A DNA stretch of 64,000 bases from Mariniphaga sp041687215 (GCF_041687215.1 NZ_JAWLCI010000008.1:1-64000); one strand, 5' to 3'; numbered from the stretch's first letter, positions 25,104-33,235 are shown. Notes: generated by a model from the sequence alone, not told the origin. Numbers and translations: made by a program.

Positions 25104-27674
25104 ATGCATGCAGAAAAAAATACAAAAAAGAATTCACATTCTTCTTCTTTTCGGGGAAGCGGATGGAATTCGGTCTTTTTTCAGCCAAAGCTAAATATTG
25201 GAACACCCGGCGGCAAATATGAACTTGAAGCCGATAAAGTGGCCGACCAGGTAATGGAAAGAACCCAAAACCAGGATTCTTTTCTAAATACATCTTCCGC
25301 TTCTTCCTTTTTCCCTTCTGCTCAAACTTCAGCTATTCAGAATTCCGGGGTGGAAGAATTTTCGGAACAGGAAGAAATTAGTGAAAAACCTCTGGAAGAT
25401 TCGGTGTCTCCCTTTGTTCAAAAACAGGTTAAAGAAAAATTTGAGGAAAAACCAGTACAAATGCAGGAAGAAGAAGAGGAAGAACCTTTACAAATGTTGG
25501 CAGAACAGGAAGAGGAGGATATTCAGGCAAAATCTGAAGGACACGTTTCTGCATCTCCTGCTATTGAATCAAAACTTTCCAACTCAAAAGGTAGTGGCCG
25601 GAAAATGGATATCGCAACTCAAAGAACTATGGAAGCTGGATTTGGAGCTGATTTTAGCAAAGTAAATATCCATACCGGGGCTGATGCTGTTCAAATGAGT
25701 CGTCAACTTGGGGCTCAAGCTTTTACTCACGGAAAAGATATATATTTTAATGAGGGCAAGTATGACACTAATTCAAATTCTGGAAAACATTTGTTGGCGC
25801 ATGAACTGACACATACGTTGCAGCAGGCGTTGCCAAGTTATTCAGTTCAAAAACAAGAAGGCCAGGAGAGTAATTTGGACCGCTTAAATGAAATGCTTGA
25901 TAGATGGAATGTGCCTGAAGAAGAAGTTATTTCGATTTGTACTGAACTAGATGACAGAGAGAAAGCTACTGTTAGGACCAATAGAACATACAAAACAAGA
26001 ATGGCAAATGCCCTAAATGTAGGTGAAATGGTTCGCGCAGTAAACAATTTAGGTTTTCCATTAGAGACAAAATTAGATTGGGTAAAGGCAGGTGCTACAT
26101 TTGGCACTACATTTATTGAGTATAGTGAGATTAAGGCAATGGTAACGGGGGCGCCTCAATCTGAAAGGGATGTTTTAAAAACAAGTACAACTGCAGGAAA
26201 AAGTTTTTTTGTAGGTGTCTGTACCAATGAGACCATGGTTGAAGCTTTAAATGATCTTCAATTTGATCTAATTACCAAGCTCATTTGGTTAAAGGCAGAA
26301 ATGACTATCACCAGTTTGGAACTTAGTTACGAAACAATACAGCCCTGGATAATTCATGCCAATACAACACAAACTGAAAGGGATTCATTAAAAACCAATA
26401 CTATTGTAGGGAGAGATTTTTTTGTTGATGTATGCACAAACGCTACCATGGTAACTGCTCTCGATGATCTTCAATTTGATCTCATTACCAAACTCATATG
26501 GTTGAAGGCAGAAATGACGATTACAAGTTGGGAGCTTAGTTACTCAACAATACAGCCCTGGATAATTCATGCCAATACGACACAAACTGAAAGGGATTCA
26601 CTAAAAACGAATACCATTGTAGGCATGGATTTTTTTGTTGACGTTTGCACAAACGCTACTATGGTAACTGCTCTCGATGATCTTCAATTTGATCTAATCA
26701 CCAAGCTTACGTGGTTAAATGCAGAAATGACGATTACCAGTTGGGAACTTAGTTACCCAACAATAAAGCCCTGGATAATTCATGCAAATACAACACAAAC
26801 TGAAAGAGATGCATTAAAAACAGAAACCTGGAAAGAATTTTTTATCAATGTTTGTACAAATGTTACAATCATAGAAGCCGTAAATGATTTGCAATTTGAT
26901 CTGAAAACTAAAATTGAGTGGGTTCGAACCGAAGCAGGTTTAGAAGAGGTTAAACAGGTTATCGAATTGGCAACACAGGCCGATAGGGATGTAGTTTGGA
27001 ATGATGCTGCATACTTAAATACGCTGCGTTCAGAAGTGGGAGATGATTACTATTTATGGGTAATTGTTAAGCTGAGAATGTTATTTGTTGGCACCGTATC
27101 ACATACCTCAGCTTTAGATGCAGATGCTGCAATTCAGGCTCATCTCTCGGCTTATGTAAGTGGTGGGGTTGCAGCCGGCCGAAAAATTGAAGGATTTGTT
27201 GCTGTTGTTGATACAACAAATTGGAATATTGCCGGAGAACATCATTATGGAGCTACTGTTTGGGCAACAAAAAGTATAAATGGTTTTGTAGATAGTGCAG
27301 GTCGTGTTTGGATTGAACAAAATAGTGGTAACCCGGGTACTATGGTACACGAAGCAACACATAAATATTCTTCTGATCAATTAATAGGTGTTAGTCAACC
27401 TTTAAACGAAGGAGTTACAGAATACTTTACGCGACTTGTTTGTAATGCAGATGGGATAAATATTGCAGGACGAACAAACTATCAAAATAATTGGACAACT
27501 GTTACAAAACTTGTTACTTTAGTCGGAGAAGCTGTAGTAGCAGGTGCTTATTTCGATGGCGATATGGAAACACTGGAAAACACATTTGTTGCTGCTAAAA
27601 GTGCTTCCGATTGGACTGATTTTATAACAGAAACAAAAAACAAAGACTGGGCTGCAGCTGATGGATACTTATAA
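25104..27674 (+). CDS. DUF4157-type eCIS cargo with repeats and predicted zinc protease domain
   Basis: 856-residue modular protein. Residues about 20-50 carry the same short module as the first cargo (VFFQPKLNIGTPGGKYELEA, then DKVADQVM). Residues 85-150 are acidic Glu/Gln repeats. DUF4157 lies at about 172-245 with H233-E-L-T-H237. Residues about 313-600 are near-identical tandem repeats of 71 residues. The C-terminus holds H749-E-A-T-H753, then LNEG (E769) and EYF (E773). HExxH plus LNEG resembles gluzincin metallopeptidases such as M1, where the Glu of LNEG is the third zinc ligand; here the spacing is shorter (15 residues). No signal peptide is present, as expected for cargo loaded in the cytosol. 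A TTG at 25101 is possible, but ATG 25104 is preferred, with AAGGATAG upstream. Confidence 0.85.
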   Translation: MHAEKNTKKNSHSSSFRGSGWNSVFFQPKLNIGTPGGKYELEADKVADQVMERTQNQDSFLNTSSASSFFPSAQTSAIQNSGVEEFSEQEEISEKPLEDSVSPFVQKQVKEKFEEKPVQMQEEEEEEPLQMLAEQEEEDIQAKSEGHVSASPAIESKLSNSKGSGRKMDIATQRTMEAGFGADFSKVNIHTGADAVQMSRQLGAQAFTHGKDIYFNEGKYDTNSNSGKHLLAHELTHTLQQALPSYSVQKQEGQESNLDRLNEMLDRWNVPEEEVISICTELDDREKATVRTNRTYKTRMANALNVGEMVRAVNNLGFPLETKLDWVKAGATFGTTFIEYSEIKAMVTGAPQSERDVLKTSTTAGKSFFVGVCTNETMVEALNDLQFDLITKLIWLKAEMTITSLELSYETIQPWIIHANTTQTERDSLKTNTIVGRDFFVDVCTNATMVTALDDLQFDLITKLIWLKAEMTITSWELSYSTIQPWIIHANTTQTERDSLKTNTIVGMDFFVDVCTNATMVTALDDLQFDLITKLTWLNAEMTITSWELSYPTIKPWIIHANTTQTERDALKTETWKEFFINVCTNVTIIEAVNDLQFDLKTKIEWVRTEAGLEEVKQVIELATQADRDVVWNDAAYLNTLRSEVGDDYYLWVIVKLRMLFVGTVSHTSALDADAAIQAHLSAYVSGGVAAGRKIEGFVAVVDTTNWNIAGEHHYGATVWATKSINGFVDSAGRVWIEQNSGNPGTMVHEATHKYSSDQLIGVSQPLNEGVTEYFTRLVCNADGINIAGRTNYQNNWTTVTKLVTLVGEAVVAGAYFDGDMETLENTFVAAKSASDWTDFITETKNKDWAAADGYL
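26040..26885 (+). repeat. Tandem 213-bp coding repeats in the protease cargo gene
   Basis: The sequence beginning GATCTTCAATTTGAT recurs at 26253, 26466 and 26679, exactly 213 bp (71 codons) apart; a fourth, shortened unit leads to 26886. The three full units differ at few bases. A more diverged unit precedes them from about 26040, and another may follow after 26886. Each encodes DLQFDLITKL, then a Trp/Ile-rich helix pair (PWIIHANTTQTERDSLKTNT) and DVCTNATMVTAL. The near identity suggests recent expansion by recombination. Confidence 0.9.
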
Positions 27675-28125
27675 AAAAATTGGATTTTGCTTTATGATCA
27701 GCTTATTGCTTATTAGTTGTTCACAAAAGATAAAGGGGAATACGGAACCTAATAAATTAAATTCAAATAAAATGTCAAACTATTTAGAACATGAAAAAGA
27801 GAAAGTGAAACACTTAATGAGAAGCTTCTCCAAACCTCTAAAAGAAATTAAAGCAATACCTTCTGCAACTGAAATGTCTGCTTTGTATGCTATTGGTTAT
27901 GAAGTCATAGATGAAGATGTTCTTTGTACAATTTATATTTATGAAAATCAAAAACAACATGAAACTGCGCTAAAACTATTAAAAAATAATAAAGCTGCAC
28001 AAAAAGAAAATTCAATAACAAGTTCAAACGGCGGCCTGTTTTTTTGGGGTTATCAAAAAACAGGTGATTCAAGATCAAAATACATTTTGAATGATTTGGT
28101 ATCTGCTTTTTCAGGAGAAGAATAA
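27661..28125 (+). CDS. Lipoprotein of unknown function, 154 aa
   Basis: A lipoprotein signal is clear: basic start, hydrophobic core FCFMISLLLIS and lipobox Cys20 (LLISCS), so the mature protein is anchored in the envelope. The remaining 134 residues are charged and helical at first (LEHEKEKVKHLMRSF), then mixed. I do not recognise the family. The start overlaps the protease cargo gene by 14 nt, so the two are coupled. This could be an immunity protein acting in the periplasm, an envelope factor for particle release, or unrelated. A terminator is not obvious after it. Confidence 0.7.
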   Translation: MDTYKKIGFCFMISLLLISCSQKIKGNTEPNKLNSNKMSNYLEHEKEKVKHLMRSFSKPLKEIKAIPSATEMSALYAIGYEVIDEDVLCTIYIYENQKQHETALKLLKNNKAAQKENSITSSNGGLFFWGYQKTGDSRSKYILNDLVSAFSGEE

Positions 28126-28267
28126 ATTACCATTTTGAGAACCAGTGTTTTGTTTGTTTTGTCGGAAATAATATAAATTAAATCAGGAGATTGTCAGATT
28201 GTGGTATTAAAATGATACATAAAATTTCATTTTTTATTAATTAATTGAAATATAAAATATTATAACA

Positions 28268-29020
28268 ATGGAAAATTTATTAGACGGACTACTATTGTAC
28301 GAAATAACCCTCCTCATCCTTGGTGTAATTTTATTTCTGATTTTGAGTATCGGATTGCTGTATTACATCATTAAAAAAGAACAGATTGCAAAACTGCTTT
28401 TTTTCTTTTTTATTCCAATTGTAATGATTGGTTACCCTAGCATTACGCAAATCACCATATCAAACGATAAAATTGAATTGACAAAGTGGCAAAATCAGGT
28501 ACTAGATGATCCTGAAGATTCTGTGGCGGTTCAGAAAATGCAAGAATTAACTACAAAATTGGAAAAAAGGGCTTCCACAACTGAAGACCTGGTTCAGGTA
28601 AGTACCTCGAATTTGTTGTTGGGAAACAATGAAAAGGCTGAAAATTTAGCCGATAAAGCATTGGAAAAGGATAAGACCAGCACAGCAGCGCTCAATATTA
28701 AACAGATGGCAAGAGTTCAGGAAAGCATAAAGAATAAACCGGTACTGGAAAATGCTGCGCCGGTAGAGAAAGAAGCCACTCCGGCAAGGGAAGAAACAAA
28801 TTTATCCGCAATTCCTTATAATCAGGCAAATACAATTACAGATTCGCCAGCAGTTACAGCCATCCCCCAGACTGGAAATGATACGGCAAAGTTGATGGTG
28901 AATCCGCAAACCAAAGATTTACAACAAATGGAAGTTACAAATGATCTCACCAAAGTAAAATCATTTTTAATCAAAAGGTCGATTAAGAATATAAATACAA
29001 CGCGTGAATCAGCCAAATAA
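28268..29020 (+). CDS. Membrane protein with coiled/TPR-like tail, 250 aa
   Basis: Two hydrophobic helices lie at about residues 8-37 and 42-62, followed by a soluble region. Residues 70-155 contain helix pairs resembling TPR units (DLVQVSTSNLLLGNNEKAEN, LADKALEKDKTSTAAL). The rest (155-250) is low-complexity and rich in Thr, Pro and Asn, ending in a basic stretch. I do not recognise the family. It is separated from the upstream lipoprotein by 142 nt, so it may have its own promoter, and precedes the AAA+ ATPase by 29 nt. Its place suggests an inner-membrane partner of the eCIS, for example in holding particles at the membrane; no direct evidence supports this. Confidence 0.65.
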   Translation: MENLLDGLLLYEITLLILGVILFLILSIGLLYYIIKKEQIAKLLFFFFIPIVMIGYPSITQITISNDKIELTKWQNQVLDDPEDSVAVQKMQELTTKLEKRASTTEDLVQVSTSNLLLGNNEKAENLADKALEKDKTSTAALNIKQMARVQESIKNKPVLENAAPVEKEATPAREETNLSAIPYNQANTITDSPAVTAIPQTGNDTAKLMVNPQTKDLQQMEVTNDLTKVKSFLIKRSIKNINTTRESAK

Positions 29021-29049
29021 AAAATAAGAATGATTTCAATAGAAAATAA

Positions 29050-30369
29050 ATGAGTAACTCTGAAGCGCTTCATTTTTTACGTAATGTAATTAATGCCCGG
29101 CTTGAAACAGAATTGAAAGGCAACAAATCCCAAATTCCTGAATTCAGGTTCGAAAATTCAGGCAATACCAGATTGAATGAGTTTATCAGGGAATACAATC
29201 TTTCCACTCAGGAAATAATTATCCTTTTGCTGGCGCTTGTACCACATTTCGATCCCGGTTTTTTTCGCTCGGTAATTTCTTATTACCTGCCTAATGGCGG
29301 CGATTTTCCCGAGTTTGGCGGTGTTAAAGGCAAAAACCACCGTGGCATATTGCCAACCGGTGAAACTGTACTATTTATCCTGGCCGGGAATGATGTGGAA
29401 AAACGCACAGAAATTTCCCGTTATTTTGAAGAAGTTCATTTGTTTGCCAAAAAAAGTGTATTATCCATTGAGCCTGCCGGACACGGAGAGCCCAAAATGA
29501 GCGGACGCCTGATAATGGATGAGGAATATGTAGATTTATTTATCAATGGCAAAATTTCAAAACCCCGGTTAAGCAATGATTTTCCTGCCGAACGCATTAC
29601 AACGGATCTCAATTGGGCCGATTTGGTTCTGCAAGAAAAAACTATGGACGGAATAAAAGAGATTGAAACCTGGCTGAAATTTAATGATAAATTGCTGAAT
29701 GAATGGAAAATGCGTGGGAAAATCAAGCCAGGATTCCGTGTATTGTTCCATGGTCCCCCGGGTACAGGAAAAACTTTAACTGCCTCCCTTCTGGGAAAAT
29801 ACACAGGGCGCGATGTGTTCCGAATAGACCTGTCAATGGTAGTTTCAAAGTACATTGGCGAAACCGAAAAAAACCTTTCGAAACTTTTTGATAAAGCCGC
29901 CAACAAAGACTGGATTTTGTTTTTCGACGAGGCAGATTCCATTTTTGGAAAACGCACCAACGTTCGGGATGCCCACGATAAATATGCCAACCAGGAGGTT
30001 TCCTATTTGCTGCAGCGTATTGAATCGCACGCTGGGTTGGTCATTTTGGCTTCCAACATGAAGTCGAATATTGATGCCTCATTTACCCGCAGGTTCAATT
30101 CCGTCATTGAATTCGATAATCCCGATACTTCCGAACGACTTCAACTCTGGAGAAATTACCTTCCTTCTATTGCAAAACTCGACAAAAAAGTGAACATGGA
30201 TGAAATAGCCCGAAAATATCATTTAACCGGCGCCAACATCGTAAATGTCATTCAGTTTGCCGGGTTGCAAACATTGCAAAAGAAATCGAAAACCATTTCG
30301 CAGGAAGACCTTCTGAAAGGCATTCAGAAAGAATATGAAAAAGAAGGGAAAATGATGCGGCTGGAATAA
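29050..30369 (+). CDS. eCIS AAA+ ATPase (Afp15/Pvc15-like)
   Basis: 439-residue ATPase. The C-terminal half is a classical AAA domain: Walker A G235-P-P-G-T-G-K-T242, Walker B ILFFDEAD at about 290-297, sensor 1 LASN, and an arginine finger region FTRRFNSVIEF. Residues 1-200 are a family-specific N-terminal domain. Afp15/Pvc15 ATPases are needed for assembly or cargo loading of eCIS particles. It is not a ClpV, since there is only one AAA domain and no ClpV N-domain. It lies after the membrane protein gene and ends 41 nt before the PASTA gene; TAAATTTG at 30396-30403 may be a promoter element for that gene. Confidence 0.92.
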   Translation: MSNSEALHFLRNVINARLETELKGNKSQIPEFRFENSGNTRLNEFIREYNLSTQEIIILLLALVPHFDPGFFRSVISYYLPNGGDFPEFGGVKGKNHRGILPTGETVLFILAGNDVEKRTEISRYFEEVHLFAKKSVLSIEPAGHGEPKMSGRLIMDEEYVDLFINGKISKPRLSNDFPAERITTDLNWADLVLQEKTMDGIKEIETWLKFNDKLLNEWKMRGKIKPGFRVLFHGPPGTGKTLTASLLGKYTGRDVFRIDLSMVVSKYIGETEKNLSKLFDKAANKDWILFFDEADSIFGKRTNVRDAHDKYANQEVSYLLQRIESHAGLVILASNMKSNIDASFTRRFNSVIEFDNPDTSERLQLWRNYLPSIAKLDKKVNMDEIARKYHLTGANIVNVIQFAGLQTLQKKSKTISQEDLLKGIQKEYEKEGKMMRLE

Positions 30370-30410
30370 ATTTTTTCCCGAAATTGTATTGTTGTTAAAT
30401 TTGGTTTATA

Positions 30411-31421
30411 ATGAAGGCTGAATATAAAGCCGGAAAACCAACTCCATGGCCAGTTTTATTAAAACTAGTCCCGTTTTTTTTTCTTTTTGCTTGTTTCTCA
30501 TTTTACTATTCCTCTGGTAATACTAATCAGTTTATTTCTGCTGAAATCGTTTATCAGCCTGAATTGGTTTCCGTGCCTCAGTACGTTGGAATGCAATTGG
30601 ATCGCGCTGTTTCGCGCATGCCTAACGACAGGCTCGCTCCGGGCCAAATAAATGAAGTTTACTCTGATGATTCCCCGGGAATGGTTGTTGGTCAGTTTCC
30701 CGAAGCGGAAATGCTGGTAGATCCGGGTACGCAAATTAACCTGGAAGTTTCCCTTGGTCCTCCGCCCCGGCGAAGGGTGGAAGTACCAAATGTAACCGGA
30801 ATGAATATCGCGGAAGCCGAGGCAATATTGAGAGAATCAAATTTAGGAACCGGACAAATTTCCGAGCGGTTGGCTGATGAAAGGGAACCTGGCACCGTAC
30901 TGGAACAATCGCCTCAGGCCGGAACAGTGGTCATGGAAAACACCGGAGTAGATTTGGTTGTTTCAATTCGTGATTTTAGGGTAACGGTCCCTGACTTAAT
31001 TTCCATGAAGATGGAAAAAGCAATTCGTGTGTTAAAAGAAAACAGGTTAAATTATGAGCTGAATTATGAAAATTCAGGCCGACCCGAAAATACTGTAATT
31101 AAGCAGGAGCCGCCTCCCGGAACCCGCGTAAATGAGGGTGACGTGGTTTTCCTAATCGTTTCCCGGAAAAAACAATTTTCGCTTTTGCTATTTTTTGGCG
31201 GATTCCTCGCTATTGCAATTTTTGGGGGTTTTGTCGGCTACCGGTTAAAAAAAACAAAAACCGGAAGAAATCGCTTGCCGGAGAAAAATCTTGTGACGTA
31301 TAAGCCTGTTTGGGAAGCGGGCAGGCAAATTTTGAACGTGCATGGAAACAAACTTGCTGATTCATCACTTCGGATTAAATACATTCAGGATTTAGGTTCG
31401 TCAACCATATTAAAGCCGTAA
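30411..31421 (+). CDS. Membrane PASTA-domain protein, 336 aa
   Basis: Topology appears to be: cytosolic N-terminus, transmembrane helix at about residues 18-36, three PASTA domains in the periplasm (about 53-117, 122-186 and 191-253; the second begins VEVPNVTGMNIAEAEAILRE), a second transmembrane helix at about 257-278, and a basic cytosolic tail of about 58 residues. Each PASTA unit shows the usual VP-x-GM-x(3)A start and a Gly-Thr-Val-x-x-Q-x-P turn. PASTA domains bind peptidoglycan or muropeptides in kinases and PBPs. No kinase or transpeptidase domain is present here. In this locus it could anchor particles to the cell wall or sense it; this is inference from context. Confidence 0.85.
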   Translation: MKAEYKAGKPTPWPVLLKLVPFFFLFACFSFYYSSGNTNQFISAEIVYQPELVSVPQYVGMQLDRAVSRMPNDRLAPGQINEVYSDDSPGMVVGQFPEAEMLVDPGTQINLEVSLGPPPRRRVEVPNVTGMNIAEAEAILRESNLGTGQISERLADEREPGTVLEQSPQAGTVVMENTGVDLVVSIRDFRVTVPDLISMKMEKAIRVLKENRLNYELNYENSGRPENTVIKQEPPPGTRVNEGDVVFLIVSRKKQFSLLLFFGGFLAIAIFGGFVGYRLKKTKTGRNRLPEKNLVTYKPVWEAGRQILNVHGNKLADSSLRIKYIQDLGSSTILKP

Positions 31422-31424
31422 AAA

Positions 31425-31958
31425 ATGAAATACGAAGAAATAACCATCAACCATCTTCTCGGGGAGAATAACATATTTTCTGAAAAATTCTCTGCATTGG
31501 AAAAAAATGCAAAATTTGATAACCTTAAACAGGAAATCAAACGGAAGGAAAAAATTTTTCAGTGGCAGAAAATACAGGATGAAATTTCTGAAAACTGCAC
31601 AAAACTTTTGAATGTTCCCTTGAAAACTATCCTGGAGAAAGCCTGGGAAAAGTATGAAGAAGTAAGTCAATACCTTGACATGGAAAAATACGGAGACGAA
31701 AATACCTTTCTGATTCCGCTGGTGGAACACACCGTTGTTTCAGAACATCATCCGAAAATTGAAGTTAATTTAGGCGAAATGCATTTGGCCACCATTGATT
31801 TCGATGTTCATCTTGAATTGATTTTGAAAGGTGTAGTGCTTAAAATCGGTCAGGGAAAAATTCAGGGAGTGAATGCAGGAAAATGTAAAAGTAAAGCATC
31901 GCTTTCATGCGAAGAGGTTCTTTTATTCGAAGACGAAAGCCGGGAATTTGAATTTTGA
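31425..31958 (+). CDS. Unknown protein at the end of the eCIS locus, 177 aa
   Basis: Starts 3 nt after the PASTA gene, so it is probably the last gene of the unit. I do not recognise the family. Residues 1-85 are helical and strongly charged (LGENNIFSEKFSALEKNAKF), resembling a coiled coil; residues 100-177 form beta strands (EVNLGEMHLATIDFDVHLEL, then SLSCEEVLLFEDESREFEF). No signal peptide or membrane segment. No clear terminator follows; the next 58 nt lead into a broken gene. A structural or assembly role is possible from context only. Confidence 0.65.
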   Translation: MKYEEITINHLLGENNIFSEKFSALEKNAKFDNLKQEIKRKEKIFQWQKIQDEISENCTKLLNVPLKTILEKAWEKYEEVSQYLDMEKYGDENTFLIPLVEHTVVSEHHPKIEVNLGEMHLATIDFDVHLELILKGVVLKIGQGKIQGVNAGKCKSKASLSCEEVLLFEDESREFEF

Positions 31959-32016
31959 CCGGATTGCAATTTAACTGACATATATTTTGTTATTCTTGGG
32001 GTAAAATCAAAAAACG

Positions 32017-32265
32017 ATGACAAAAACCGAACAATTCCGCGAGTTTTTGCAAAAGGGTTCGGTTCAGAATTAAATCCTTTTCCGGCCCATTTTAATGTAT
32101 TTTGCTGCTAATTTTATCGAAAAAACGTATGGCGAATTTGCCTCCTGTTACAACGTTTGGGTGGAAGCCAACTTGCAGTGTATGGACTCATTCGGCCTCG
32201 ATATGCTGGGTCTGATTTCCAACCCATATCTCGAAATCAGCGCGATTGGCGCTAAAATTCAATAG
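32017..32265 (+). pseudogene. 5' fragment of an MtaA/CmuA-like methyltransferase gene
   Basis: This 246-nt stretch aligns without gaps to the first 82 codons of the intact gene at 35247; by eye most positions match. The copy begins with the same MTKTEQFR codons but has a TAA at codon 19 (AAA in the intact gene) and ends in TAG at 32263-32265, exactly where similarity stops. The remaining 250 codons are missing. The fragment ends 7 nt before the stop of the integrase gene on the other strand. It is a decayed partial paralogue, and with the intact copy it forms a direct repeat around the integrase and the 459-residue gene. Confidence 0.85.
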
Positions 32266-32272
32266 AACAATT

Positions 32273-33235
32273 TTAAAAATCGAGCGGACTGTGTACGTTT
32301 AACCTGTTTTTGTTAAGTATCTGGTTGTATTTCATTGTAGTACGAACATCTTTGTGCCCAAGTAATTCCTGAACTGCATGCACATCATAACCATCCTCAA
32401 GTAAATGAGCTGCAAAAGAGTGACGAAAAGTATTGCAGGAAACATTCCTGTTAATTTTTGATTTTTTCACTGCAGTTTTTATTGCTTTTTGCAAATAGCT
32501 TGCATGTTTATGGTATTGTACCAGTTTTTTAGTAAATGGATTTTCCCTAAGTTTTACCGAGGGAAAAATAAACTGCCAATCGCAATTTTTACAGGCTTTT
32601 GGGTATTTTTTTTTATTGCTTTCAGATACTGGTGCTCCCGAAAATTCTTTGAGCGTGTTGTTCTCTTCAAACTTTATTTTTGCTTTTTCAACCTGTCTTT
32701 TTAAAGCCGGTTTCAATATATTCGGAAGAATGGTTTTTCTTTCCGTATTTTCTTTTTCATCGCGAATAATTAATTTATTCAATTTAAAATCAATGTCTCT
32801 TATCCGCAAATTCAGACATTCCATTAAACGTAATCCACTTCCGTATAAAAGGGAAACCATCAATCTTTTTTCACCGTTTAACTGGTCTAATATTTTTTGA
32901 ATTTTATCGCGTTCCAAAACCAAAGGCAATTTTTTCCCGGAATGAATATTCATCAATTCACTGCTTTTTATTGAAATTTGAAGTATGTATTTATAGAAAA
33001 ACACTATGGCATTTAATGCCTGGTTTTGGGTTGATTCTGAAACTCCCTTTTCAACAGCAAGGAATCTAAGAAAGTTTTTAATTTCCTGTTCACCTAAATT
33101 ATTTGGATTTTTGCGGCCGGTAAATGTAATAAATCTGTAAATCCAGTCGGTATAAGCTGTTTCTGTTTTATTACTGTATTGTTTGTGCCGGATAACGTTT
33201 TCAACCCGGTTCATAATTTCAGAATCTTTAAGCAT
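32273..33235 (-). CDS. Integron-type tyrosine recombinase (IntI-like)
   Basis: 320-residue integrase. Integron-integrase features are strong: the N-terminal STQNQALNAIVFFYKYIL pattern, an extra IntI-specific segment before box II (KKKYPKACKNCDWQFIFPS), and the ending TTMKYNQILNKNRLNVHSPL. Catalytic positions visible are R136 (GSGLRLMECL), R271 (TFRHS), H294 (LLGHKDV) and Y303. The first residue of the usual HxxR is Asn (N268), which is unusual and may lower activity. Integron cassettes would normally lie on the start-codon side, so the 459-residue gene on the right is in the cassette position. The stop is next to the broken methyltransferase gene. It differs from the housekeeping XerD at 42.3 kb. 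Confidence 0.88.
   Translation of the reverse strand: MLKDSEIMNRVENVIRHKQYSNKTETAYTDWIYRFITFTGRKNPNNLGEQEIKNFLRFLAVEKGVSESTQNQALNAIVFFYKYILQISIKSSELMNIHSGKKLPLVLERDKIQKILDQLNGEKRLMVSLLYGSGLRLMECLNLRIRDIDFKLNKLIIRDEKENTERKTILPNILKPALKRQVEKAKIKFEENNTLKEFSGAPVSESNKKKYPKACKNCDWQFIFPSVKLRENPFTKKLVQYHKHASYLQKAIKTAVKKSKINRNVSCNTFRHSFAAHLLEDGYDVHAVQELLGHKDVRTTMKYNQILNKNRLNVHSPLDF

Noticed and set aside
8585..30369. Type VI secretion system
   Set aside because: VgrG and PAAR occur in both, but there is no TssJLM membrane complex, no TssBC sheath pair and no ClpV; the AAA+ protein has a single AAA domain of Afp15 type.
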